DNA of 8,632 nt from CAYNST01 sp964546435 (GCA_964546435.1 CAZJKJ010000100.1:1-8632); one strand, 5' to 3'; counted from the stretch's first letter, positions 1-5,879 are shown. Translations and numbers: made by a program. Notes: generated by a model not told the origin, from the letters alone.

Positions 1-1338
1 ATGGGCTGGAATCCAGGTGGGGCGAGAATCGTTAATTACCGCGGCACATTCAACGCTGGCCGCCAGCGGCAGTCGTCAAACTCTTATCTTGCGCTTTACG
101 GGTGGACTCGCGTCCCAACAGAAGTTGAGTATTACGTAGTCGAGAGTTACGGTAGCTACAATCCCGCAAACTGCGGCGGTGGCGGCGGTGTTGCTGGCGG
201 TGGCGGTGGCGGGGATGGCCCAAAAGGATCCGTTGTGATCAACGGCGTGGGTTACGACTTGACGCAGTGCACACGAACGAACCAGCCCTCTATTTCTGGA
301 ACTTCCACATTTAAGCAGTTTTTCAGCGTGCGCCAAAACCCCCTGCCCTGGGGCGCGGTTGAAGGCTCCATTGACGTAGGTGCTCATTTCCAGGCCTGGG
401 CTAATGCCGGCATGCAACTTGGCAATGATCATTTTTACATGGTGCTCGCCTCTGAGGGTTACGATGGGGGGAATAATTCCTCTGGTAACTCCGAGCTGTG
501 GATAACTGAGGGTCCTGGTGGCGGTGGCGGCGTCGATCCGACTCCAGTTGGCTGTGGCACGGAAGGTGACACTCCAGTGTGCTGCCACATCCAGGCAGAT
601 CCCAATGGCGACGGCATGGGTGAAGAGAACGGCGAAATGTGCGTCGTCACGCGCGATACTCAGGGCTGGCATGCGCCTAACCCGAGCGACGTGGTCGCTG
701 CCATCAACGTTGGTGGTACTGGCGATTCCATTGCCATTGATGGTGTCTGGTATGAACCCAACAGCTTCGTCACTGGTGGTACTGCGAACTCGACGACTGA
801 ATCCATTCAGGGTTCGAACAGCGCAATTTACCAGTCCGAGATGTACGGTGATCTTTCAATCGAAATCCCGATGAGCAATCAGACGGTATCGGTCGATCTT
901 GGCTTCGTGGAAATGTACAGCGAGAATAACGCTGCGGGCTCTCGGGTCTTCAATGTCGTTATCGAAGGTCAGACTGCTCTGACAAACGTAGACATCTTCT
1001 CTGAAGTGGGTCAATACGCCTTGTGGCAGCCCGGTCCGATCGAAGCAACTGTTCGTGATGGCAGCTTGTCAATCGAGTTGGAAACCAATGTCGAGAACCC
1101 GACTCTGAGTTCAGTTCTGGTTCGTGAAGGTGGTGTGGTTAGCTCCAGCTCTTCAAGCAGTTCATCAAGTTCGTCTAGCAGCTCATCGAGCTCATCAAGC
1201 AGTTCATCAAGTTCGTCCAGTAGCTCATCTTCGACCTCATCGTCGTCAGGTGACCCCGGAACAGGTGGTGGTAGTGCAGGGCATTGGTTGCTGATGATGT
1301 TGGCTGGTGCTTTCGCACTGCGACGCAAGCGCGCTTGA
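1..1338 (+). CDS. GH11 endo-1,4-beta-xylanase with malectin-like module and GlyGly-CTERM tail (5' partial)
   Basis: This is a secreted xylan-cutting enzyme; the gene enters from the left edge, so its signal peptide and first GH11 strands are missing and the ATG at 1 is an internal methionine. Residues 1-170 are the GH11 jelly roll: WNPGGAR, YLALYGW, then VEYYVVE with nucleophile E43, TRTNQPSI, FFSVRQ, and ASEGY with acid/base E152. A Gly-rich insert (residues 59-71) lies inside the catalytic domain between C58 and C90, a probable disulfide pair. A second Gly run (173-177) leads to a small Cys/Asp-rich module (184-216, C185, C194, C195, C214, DPNGDG). Residues 231-376 match the malectin-like fold (AINVGG, YQSEMYG, RVFNVVIEG, DIFSEVGQ). 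A Ser linker spans 381-416. Residues 422-445 (GGGS, hydrophobic stretch, RRKR) are a GlyGly-CTERM signal, which in this family is cut by rhombosortase after type II secretion. Substrate xylan follows from the family; the ligand of the malectin-like module is unknown. Confidence 0.93.
   Translation: MGWNPGGARIVNYRGTFNAGRQRQSSNSYLALYGWTRVPTEVEYYVVESYGSYNPANCGGGGGVAGGGGGGDGPKGSVVINGVGYDLTQCTRTNQPSISGTSTFKQFFSVRQNPLPWGAVEGSIDVGAHFQAWANAGMQLGNDHFYMVLASEGYDGGNNSSGNSELWITEGPGGGGGVDPTPVGCGTEGDTPVCCHIQADPNGDGMGEENGEMCVVTRDTQGWHAPNPSDVVAAINVGGTGDSIAIDGVWYEPNSFVTGGTANSTTESIQGSNSAIYQSEMYGDLSIEIPMSNQTVSVDLGFVEMYSENNAAGSRVFNVVIEGQTALTNVDIFSEVGQYALWQPGPIEATVRDGSLSIELETNVENPTLSSVLVREGGVVSSSSSSSSSSSSSSSSSSSSSSSSSSSSSSSTSSSSGDPGTGGGSAGHWLLMMLAGAFALRRKRA
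1141..1248 (+). repeat. Poly-serine linker coding repeat
   Basis: Thirty-six consecutive codons read 31 Ser, one Thr and four Ser. All six serine codons are used in mixed order, so the tract is kept at protein level rather than being a simple microsatellite. It does contain an imperfect 42-base duplication: AGCAGTTCATCAAGTTCGTC occurs at 1156 and again at 1198. Poly-Ser linkers joining catalytic, binding and sorting modules are typical of Cellvibrionales carbohydrate-active enzymes. The minus-strand reading of this tract gives an acidic Asp/Glu/Leu-rich open frame that is an artefact. Confidence 0.9.
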
Positions 1339-1364
1339 GATACCAAAGACAATTGAAATGAAAG

Positions 1365-1388
1365 CGGCCCCATTCGGGGCCGTTTTTT
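1365..1388 (+). terminator. Intrinsic terminator of the xylanase gene
   Basis: A perfect 7-bp GC stem (CGGCCCC at 1365-1371, GGGGCCG at 1376-1382) with a 4-base ATTC loop is followed directly by six T (1383-1388). It lies 26 bases after the xylanase stop codon, a standard Rho-independent terminator placement. On the minus strand the hairpin is followed by CTTTCATTT, a much weaker T-tract, so it mainly serves the plus strand. Confidence 0.92.
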
Positions 1389-1425
1389 ATGGTGGCGACT
1401 TTGCTATTACGTGCCGTCAGACGAA

Positions 1426-1454
1426 TTGGCGCACGATCGACTTCGGTGTATATT
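1426..1454 (+). promoter_or_regulatory. Sigma70-like promoter candidate
   Basis: TTGGCG at 1426-1431 and TATATT at 1449-1454 are separated by exactly 17 bases, a good sigma70 match. The start site would be near 1461, immediately before the terminator-like hairpin at 1466. No coding sequence of meaningful size follows on this strand, so the promoter may be fortuitous or may make a very short terminated transcript. Confidence 0.35.
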
Positions 1455-1465
1455 GGCATGCAAAC

Positions 1466-1487
1466 CAGCCTCGTGAGGCTGTTTTTT
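1466..1487 (+). terminator. Terminator-like hairpin with T-run
   Basis: CAGCCT (1466-1471), loop CGTG and AGGCTG (1476-1481) form a 6-bp stem followed by six T (1482-1487). Read on the minus strand the same hairpin is preceded by six A and followed by only GTTTG, so it could act as a weak bidirectional terminator for the convergent lipoprotein gene whose stop is at 1577. It is the second plus-strand terminator within 100 bases of the xylanase gene. Confidence 0.75.
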
Positions 1488-1576
1488 CCTTATGCGGCCT
1501 GTCATTCTGCTTTGGCCTGCGCGACCTCAATCCACAGGAAGGCAGGCGTGCTCTGCTTCTTATACGGAGCTGGATA

Positions 1577-1954
1577 TTACTTGTCTTCGCCTTTTCCGCA
1601 GGTTGTTGTTTCGGCTTCTAAGATATCGCCCGCCGCGACAGCCCCGTCCGCGGCATCTTTCAGAAAGAATTCGACTTTATGGCCGGCGCCCGCCTCGACA
1701 CCCGCGGATCCGTCCAGCGACATGATGCTGGCCATAGCTTCGTAAACGACTTTCCCATTTCGCTTGACCACGAAAGCATCGTGATTGGCGATGCATCCCT
1801 GCTCGACGGTGCCTTTCACGCCGAGGCCATTGAGCACGAAGCCTCGCATCGATTGCACATCATCAACCGTCATCTGGAAATGCTCGGGACCGCGATCACA
1901 GGCGCTGACAGCCAGGAGGGTAAGGAGAGCCGAAGCGTGTCTGATAAGCGTCAT
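1577..1954 (-). CDS. Small lipoprotein with EF-Tu domain II-like beta-barrel
   Basis: A 125-residue lipoprotein. The start at 1954 is chosen over the upstream ATG at 2005 because it has a GGAG ribosome site 7 bases upstream and begins the signal peptide directly (MTLIRHASALLTLLAVSAC, lipobox VSAC, lipidated C19). Asp follows the cysteine (C-D-R); in enterobacteria Asp at +2 retains lipoproteins in the inner membrane. The mature part (residues 29-115) has a pattern like translation-factor domain II: DVQSMRGFVLNGLGVKGTVEQG at the front, recalling the EF-Tu segment DVFSI..RGTVVTGRVERG, and LDGSAGVEAGAGHKVEFFL with VAAGDILEAE at the back, recalling the LDEGRAGENVG and RGQVLA segments. There is no GTPase domain. 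C54 and C119 could form a disulfide in the periplasm. The function is unknown and the fold assignment is my inference. It is convergent with the xylanase gene. Confidence 0.82.
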   Translation of the reverse strand: MTLIRHASALLTLLAVSACDRGPEHFQMTVDDVQSMRGFVLNGLGVKGTVEQGCIANHDAFVVKRNGKVVYEAMASIMSLDGSAGVEAGAGHKVEFFLKDAADGAVAAGDILEAETTTCGKGEDK

Positions 1955-2017
1955 TGTAAACTCCGTATTGTCGGGCGCCCCGGTTGGGCGTACATTTGCA
2001 TTCAAAAATGGTCTTGC

Positions 2018-2044
2018 ATTCTAACAATTTCAGTGTTTCTGAAA
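2018..2044 (-). promoter_or_regulatory. Candidate extended -10 promoter and operator-like palindrome for the lipoprotein gene
   Basis: Read on the minus strand, TGTTAGAAT (2018-2026) fits an extended -10 element (TGn plus TAGAAT), giving a leader of about 57 bases to the ATG at 1954. Directly upstream, TTTCAG (2028-2033) and CTGAAA (2039-2044) form a 6-bp inverted repeat with a 5-base spacer, lying where the -35/-10 spacer would be. I see no good -35, as expected for an extended -10 promoter. A repressor or activator site is a guess. Confidence 0.3.
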
Positions 2045-2153
2045 CAGCATATTATCCAAGGCAGATAATCACGAAATAAAACCCCGACAAGCAACCGAAT
2101 GGTTGGGTGCTTTACAAGATTGAAATCTAATCAAACCAAATAGACATCCGTTG

Positions 2154-2176
2154 TATAATTTGGTGCCAGCGCCAAA
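2154..2176 (+). promoter_or_regulatory. TATAAT -10 box overlapping a palindrome, upstream of the plus-strand block
   Basis: A consensus TATAAT lies at 2154-2159. No convincing -35 is found at 16-18 bases upstream (the sequence there is about TCAAAC), so activity would be weak or need an activator. From 2159 to 2176, TTTGGTGC and GCGCCAAA form an 8-bp inverted repeat with one G-T mismatch and a 2-base centre, covering the expected start site. That is a common position for a repressor operator. The next gene starts at 2339. Confidence 0.35.
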
Positions 2177-2197
2177 CGGAACTCCAAGTGACTAATT

Positions 2198-2208
2198 GAG
2201 ACACCCAC
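2198..2208 (+). repeat. GAGACACCCAC motif, left single copy
   Basis: One copy of GAGACACCCAC preceded by TAATT, identical over 11 bases to two of the copies in the array at 8203-8383. A partial AGACATCC also occurs at 2142-2149. It lies between the lipoprotein gene and the plus-strand gene block, so the block 2339-8194 has this motif on both sides. Confidence 0.7.
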
Positions 2209-2338
2209 GGCTGTGAGCGTCGCCGAGGAACATGTTGCCGGTCAGGAGTTAACCTGTTAGCACGTGATAATCCATCGGTTGATTCTGGTATGGACGGTTC
2301 GTGAGAAGCAGAAATCCGATGGTTGAGCAGATCAAATT

Positions 2339-2710
2339 ATGACAAGCGCATTAGAAGGTATCTGGAGACAGGTATCAGCGACGGAGAATGGCGAAGCCAT
2401 TGACCATGATGACGAAATAATTCTCGAGATCTTTGGCTTTACATTTACCGTCAGGCGCAACGGTCTCACGGAGATAGAAGGTGTATTTGAGGTTGACTCC
2501 AATCACGATCCACAGTCCATTGACTGGAAAGATCTCATGGGAGTCGACTCTGGGAAGGTGTTTAAAGCGTTCTGCAAGACGCGACAGAATGAGTTTGAAT
2601 TTTGTGCGGCGGATGAAGGTCTGCCGAGGCCAGGGAGTCTTGAAGCCCGGCCGGGTTATACAACGCGGCGCTTTGAACGTTTGATGACGGCTCCGCAGGC
2701 GACGCAGTAG
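2339..2710 (+). CDS. TIGR03067-type domain protein
   Basis: A 123-residue protein without signal peptide or membrane segment. Its pattern follows the TIGR03067 family, a lipocalin-like domain best known from planctomycetes and related bacteria. LEGIWRQVSATENGEAI is at residues 5-21 (family: LEGxWxxVSxExxG), then a hydrophobic strand and GLTEIEGVFEVDSNHDPQSID (family: G.Y.lDp...P..ID). KVFKAFCKTRQNEFEFCAADEGLPRP follows, then RFERL at the end, where the family usually has a VLKR-type terminus. Function is unknown. The start is the first ATG after an in-frame stop at 2324; the ribosome site is poor (GAGCAG, 2325-2330). The racemase gene follows after 36 bases, so the two are probably one transcript. 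The family match is from memory of its pattern. Confidence 0.78.
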   Translation: MTSALEGIWRQVSATENGEAIDHDDEIILEIFGFTFTVRRNGLTEIEGVFEVDSNHDPQSIDWKDLMGVDSGKVFKAFCKTRQNEFEFCAADEGLPRPGSLEARPGYTTRRFERLMTAPQATQ

Positions 2711-2746
2711 CGGGGCGTAAACCGAAATTACAACCGGAGTTATCCA

Positions 2747-3442
2747 GTGAGAACGATAGGCTTGATCGGTGGAATGAGCTGGGAGTCAACACAGAATTAT
2801 TATCGTTTGATAAACCAGGGAATCCGAAAAGAGCTTGGCGGGCTTCACTCCGCAAAGCTCGTTCTCTACAGCGTAGATTTTGCCGAGATTGAAAGGATGC
2901 AACACCAAGGCGATTGGCAGGGGCTGGCGGAGTTGCTCGGTTCGATCGGGAGGGCGGTAGAGTTGGCTGGGGCAGAATGTCTCGTTCTCTGTGCAAATAC
3001 AATGCACAAGATTGCCCCCGAAATTGAACAAGCCGTAGGCATACCGCTTATTCACATCGCAGACGCCACGGCCAGCGTGCTCAAGAGAGACGGGGTGACC
3101 ACAGTCGGGCTTCTGGGTACAAAATATACCATGGAACAAATGTTTTACCTCGGCCGCCTCGAGGATCACGGCATCGGGGTGGTTGTACCAGATGAGATTC
3201 AAAGAGAGCGAGTTCATTCCGTGATCTATGCCGAGTTGTGCCGGGGCGTAATCAATCCGGATTCAAAAGCCGCCTATCTGGATATCATCGAATCGTTGTC
3301 TGATCGCGGTGCTCAAGCCGTAATTTTGGGATGCACGGAGATAAGCATTCTGATTCAGGCAGAGGATACCGCGGTTAAACTCTATGACACCACCGAGATA
3401 CATGCCAGGCGGGCTGTGGAATTTTCTTTGGGCAGGATTTAG
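2747..3442 (+). CDS. Aspartate/glutamate racemase family protein
   Basis: A 231-residue cytoplasmic enzyme of the cofactor-independent Asp/Glu racemase family, which interconverts L- and D-amino acids with two cysteines acting as acid/base. Both are present: C82 in LCANTMH and C196 in LGCTEI, at the spacing of YgeA/RacD-type racemases. The N-terminus MRTIGLIGGMSWEST is the family signature, and IHIADAT and VGLLGTKYTM are further conserved segments. Length is normal, so it looks intact. The start is GTG at 2747, with GGAG 7 bases upstream. It follows the TIGR03067-type gene by 36 bases. The substrate could be aspartate, glutamate or another amino acid; members of this subgroup are often broad, so I give no symbol. 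D-amino acids could go to peptidoglycan or signalling, but nothing in the window shows that. Confidence 0.92.
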   Translation: MRTIGLIGGMSWESTQNYYRLINQGIRKELGGLHSAKLVLYSVDFAEIERMQHQGDWQGLAELLGSIGRAVELAGAECLVLCANTMHKIAPEIEQAVGIPLIHIADATASVLKRDGVTTVGLLGTKYTMEQMFYLGRLEDHGIGVVVPDEIQRERVHSVIYAELCRGVINPDSKAAYLDIIESLSDRGAQAVILGCTEISILIQAEDTAVKLYDTTEIHARRAVEFSLGRI

Positions 3443-3734
3443 CGAAGACTTGTTGAGCGGCGCTTCCGTCGCCCCTGGACTCGGTGCGCGCAGAAGGAAT
3501 TATTGCGACGTTCAGGAACCTACCACGGAGAATTTCTGAACCTGTCCAGGCCTCAGCGCGGGGTGGAACTTGGTATGGCTGGCGGCTTCGCCGTCACGAT
3601 GGCATGGTTTACTATGAGCCTTATTGTTTCAGCCGTCCGGCTGGGTGCTTGACTCACAAGCAGGCCGCCACAGCTTCTCGCTGCTTCCCGGCGCAGTAGT
3701 CGGTTACGTTATGAATAGAAATGAGACTGGAAAT
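3443..3734. other. Intergenic region between racemase and acyltransferase genes
   Basis: Nearly 300 bases without a convincing gene. There are three small GC hairpins: GCGGCG/CGTCGC (3457-3472), GGCGGC/GCCGTC (3581-3595, TTC loop) and CAGCC/GGCTG (about 3630-3643). None is followed by a T-run, so none is a clear terminator. The racemase frame stays open past its stop codon as far as 3652, and its last part reads as a short hydrophobic peptide (ATG at 3575). No clear promoter was recognised for the downstream gene. Confidence 0.5.
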
Positions 3735-4250
3735 ATGAGAGAACAATTTTTTTTGACACTGGCAAACAATCTGCCTCGATTCGGTTTTTTCGACAGGATG
3801 CGGTTTTCGATCTATCGCATGGCGGGACTAAAAATTGGGGGTAAGTGCACAATCTGGGGCCCGCTTACCATACGGCCAATCGGCGGCGCAAAGAATATTG
3901 AAATTGGTGACGGTTCATTCTTGAACACGGAAATCAGATTTGGAGTACCGAATGATAAGGTTTCAATTGGCGCGAATGTCCAGATTGGTCCTCGGGTCAT
4001 GTTTGAAACGGTTAATCATGGCTTAACATATGTCCCGGGAAAGGGGAGAGGTGGATGGACAAAACCAATTGTCGTCGAAGATGAGGTTTGGGTTGGCGGC
4101 GGGGCAATTATCACTCAAGGTGTAACTATTGGACGCGGCGCGGTTGTCGCTGCTGGCGCAGTGGTTACCAAGGATGTCGAGCCCTATACCGTTGTCGGTG
4201 GAGTTCCGGCCAAGTTTATACGAAGAACAGACAATAACGCTGATGCGTAA
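3735..4250 (+). CDS. Hexapeptide-repeat O-acyltransferase (left-handed beta-helix)
   Basis: A 171-residue acyltransferase of the LbH/maltose O-acetyltransferase-like superfamily, expected to move an acetyl group from acetyl-CoA to a sugar or similar hydroxyl in the cytoplasm. An N-terminal helical part (1-34, NNLPRFGFFDRMR) precedes beta-helix coils with hexapeptide patterns (IEIGDG, VSIGANVQIGPRV, VTIGRGAVVAAGAVV). The end KDVEPYTVVGGVPAKFIR is the superfamily hallmark. H95 in ETVNHG sits where the catalytic His lies. The substrate cannot be told; related enzymes act in polysaccharide synthesis. The start is uncertain: ATG 3735 has nearby GAGA and GGA purines and a family-like beginning, while in-frame ATG 3711 would add eight residues. 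The next gene starts 45 bases downstream and is probably co-transcribed. It shares superfamily, but little else, with the enzyme at 7607-8194. Confidence 0.88.
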   Translation: MREQFFLTLANNLPRFGFFDRMRFSIYRMAGLKIGGKCTIWGPLTIRPIGGAKNIEIGDGSFLNTEIRFGVPNDKVSIGANVQIGPRVMFETVNHGLTYVPGKGRGGWTKPIVVEDEVWVGGGAIITQGVTIGRGAVVAAGAVVTKDVEPYTVVGGVPAKFIRRTDNNADA

Positions 4251-4295
4251 TAGGAGCTCCTACTGGATGGAATCTTTAGTTTGGAGGAAGGCGCT

Positions 4296-4574
4296 ATGAC
4301 AATAGTAATTCTGCAGGGCTACATTGAAGTCCCGGACGAAGATCTTGATCTGGTTCAATCTGAGTTGCCGCATCATATCGACCTTTCTCGTCGGGAGCCT
4401 GGATGCATTGTCTTTCGGGTGGAGTGGGATCAGGAGCACTGCGGCAGGTTCAGCGTGTATGAAGAGTTTGCAAGCCAGGAGGCTTTCGAGATACACCAAA
4501 AAAGAGTAACGAGTTCGCGCTGGGGCGCTATCTCAAAAAATGTTAGAAGACATTTCATAATTCAGAGCTCTTGA
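4296..4574 (+). CDS. ABM-domain protein (putative quinol monooxygenase-like)
   Basis: A 92-residue protein with the antibiotic biosynthesis monooxygenase (ABM) dimeric alpha+beta barrel fold. The pattern is complete: MTIVILQGYIEV strand, HHIDLSRREPGCIVFRVEWD, then FSVYEEFASQEAFEIHQ with the usual conserved Glu and His. Cofactor-free members such as YgiN oxidise quinols, but many small ABM proteins have no known substrate. The start is fixed by a strong GGAGG at 4283-4287, 8 bases before ATG 4296; the in-frame TTG at 4281 overlaps that site and is not used. It lies 45 bases after the acyltransferase gene. The 142 bases downstream before the GH43 gene suggest a separate unit after it. Confidence 0.87.
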   Translation: MTIVILQGYIEVPDEDLDLVQSELPHHIDLSRREPGCIVFRVEWDQEHCGRFSVYEEFASQEAFEIHQKRVTSSRWGAISKNVRRHFIIQSS

Positions 4575-4716
4575 GTTAGTGAAGTCGACGGGGCAGCGAG
4601 TTACGCCTTTCCGTACTGAAACTCACGACTTGATGCATTGCTCTTTGTAATTGAAATCACGAAGAGCTATGGGGCTTTGGCTACTATATTCTGCTTGAAA
4701 ATATAAGGATAAACGA

Positions 4717-5859
4717 ATGATATTTTGTAGAAGACCCTTTCAGACCGTATGGTTGATCTTGTCATTGTCGGTACTGTTCTCCTGCAGTTCCGGAGCGGGG
4801 AGATTTTCGGGGAGTGGAATGAAAGACACACCCGAGCCTCCGTCAAGCTTCGACAATCCCGTTATAAAATACGACACCGAAGATCCAACCAGAAAGGTTG
4901 GTGACATCATCTATACAGCAGACCCAGCGGTTATGGTTGTCGACGATACAGTCTTTCTTTATACAACACACGACGAACAGGTTGTGGAGGGAAATGATTA
5001 CCGGATGTACGATTACCGCTTATGGACGAGTACGGACATGGTAAATTGGGAAAATAAGGGGGCCGTTCTTCGATACTCTGATTTCGAGTGGGCGCGGGGT
5101 GATGATAAGACCGGCAACGCTTACGCACATCATGTAATACATAAAATGGATGAATCGGGAAAATCAAAATATTATTTCTATGTGACATTGGAAGGCGGGC
5201 AGACAGACGGGGAATTTGGCTTTGCAATTGGCGTTGCCGTGTCGGAAAGTCCAGAGGGTCCTTTTGAAGATCCGCGCGGAATGCCAATGATTCTGCTGGA
5301 AGAAACCGCTCAGCATAAAGACCATTCATGGAGAAATATAGATCCTGCTGTATTCATTGACGATGACGGTCGCGCCTATCTCTATTGGGGTAACAAGCAG
5401 TTGTGGTGGGCAGAGCTTGAAAGCGACTTGATCCATCTGAAGGGTGAGCGCTACACGTTGGATGCTGATGGAAAAATGCAGAACCGAGATGTCAGCAATG
5501 TCAAAGTGAATACCGTCGATACTTTGCCAAATTTCGAAGAGGCGCCTTATGTTTCGAAACATAATGGTCTGTATTATCTGGTGTATGCGGCGGGATTTCC
5601 TGAGAGTATTGCCTACGCAACCAGTACATCTGTAACTGGACCTTGGGAGTACCAGGGGATAATCATGGAGCCTCTCCCTGGAACCACTACTATCCACCCT
5701 GCGCTGTTTGATTTTAAAGGAAGCACCTATCTTGCCTATCACAGCGCCGATCTTCCCGGTGGCGGAAGCTATAGAAGATCTGTTGCTCTGGATAAAGTTT
5801 ACTTTAACGATGATGGAACTATTAACAATATTGTCAGGACGTTCAAAGAGTCGGACTGA
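4717..5859 (+). CDS. GH43 family glycosidase lipoprotein (beta-xylosidase/alpha-L-arabinofuranosidase type)
   Basis: A 380-residue lipoprotein: positive N-terminus, hydrophobic run, lipobox LFSC with lipidated C23, and no Asp at +2, so outer-membrane sorting is expected. The rest is a five-bladed GH43 propeller with the three usual acidic residues: D69 (YTADPAV, general base), D209 (NIDPAVFIDDDG, pKa modulator) and E275 (FEEAPYV, general acid). Other family segments are LWTSTDMVNW (102-111), GVAVSESPEGPF, YLYWGNKQ, GLYYLVYAAGFPE and GPWEYQGIIM. The overall pattern is closest to the subgroup removing xylose or arabinose from xylan oligosaccharides, which fits the GH11 gene in the window, but specificity is inferred. 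AAGGA at 4705-4709 lies 7 bases before ATG 4717. The hydrolase gene follows within 5-20 bases, so the two should be co-transcribed. The length is near the single-domain family size. Confidence 0.92.
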   Translation: MIFCRRPFQTVWLILSLSVLFSCSSGAGRFSGSGMKDTPEPPSSFDNPVIKYDTEDPTRKVGDIIYTADPAVMVVDDTVFLYTTHDEQVVEGNDYRMYDYRLWTSTDMVNWENKGAVLRYSDFEWARGDDKTGNAYAHHVIHKMDESGKSKYYFYVTLEGGQTDGEFGFAIGVAVSESPEGPFEDPRGMPMILLEETAQHKDHSWRNIDPAVFIDDDGRAYLYWGNKQLWWAELESDLIHLKGERYTLDADGKMQNRDVSNVKVNTVDTLPNFEEAPYVSKHNGLYYLVYAAGFPESIAYATSTSVTGPWEYQGIIMEPLPGTTTIHPALFDFKGSTYLAYHSADLPGGGSYRRSVALDKVYFNDDGTINNIVRTFKESD

Positions 5860-5879
5860 TTCTAATGGAACGCATAGGA

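Larger units (their letters stand above)
1955..2338. other. Divergent intergenic region with promoter-like signals
   Basis: These 384 bases separate the minus-strand lipoprotein gene from the plus-strand gene block. I see no credible gene. They hold a possible extended -10 for the lipoprotein gene with a nearby palindrome, a TATAAT box overlapping a second palindrome, a small hairpin (AACC/GGTT around 2094-2104), one full GAGACACCCAC motif (2198-2208) and a partial AGACATCC (2142-2149). Further along are a CAGG/CCTG repeat (2243-2256) and a CCATCGG/CCGATGG inverted pair (2272-2278, 2316-2322). Confidence 0.6.

Noticed and set aside
76..672. 198-codon minus-strand frame opposite the xylanase
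   Set aside because: It lies wholly within a strongly supported GH11 gene and has no recognisable domain or sensible composition.
1011..1373. Minus-strand open frame rich in DELLDELDELL repeats
   Set aside because: It is the complement of the poly-serine tract in the xylanase gene; the regular acidic pattern comes from the Ser codons.
2209..2338. Group II intron-like or structured RNA segment
   Set aside because: The stretch GGACGGTTCGTGAG recalls sequence after domain V, but I could not draw a domain V hairpin or find a reverse transcriptase, so the resemblance is too weak.
3484..3699. 71-codon plus-strand frame before the acyltransferase gene
   Set aside because: No ribosome site, no domain and an arginine-rich mixed composition; it overlaps a different open frame and small hairpins.
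4931..5742. Two minus-strand frames (4931-5329, 5326-5742) opposite the GH43 gene
   Set aside because: They are antisense to a gene whose catalytic residues and family segments are all in place; their translations show no recognisable family.
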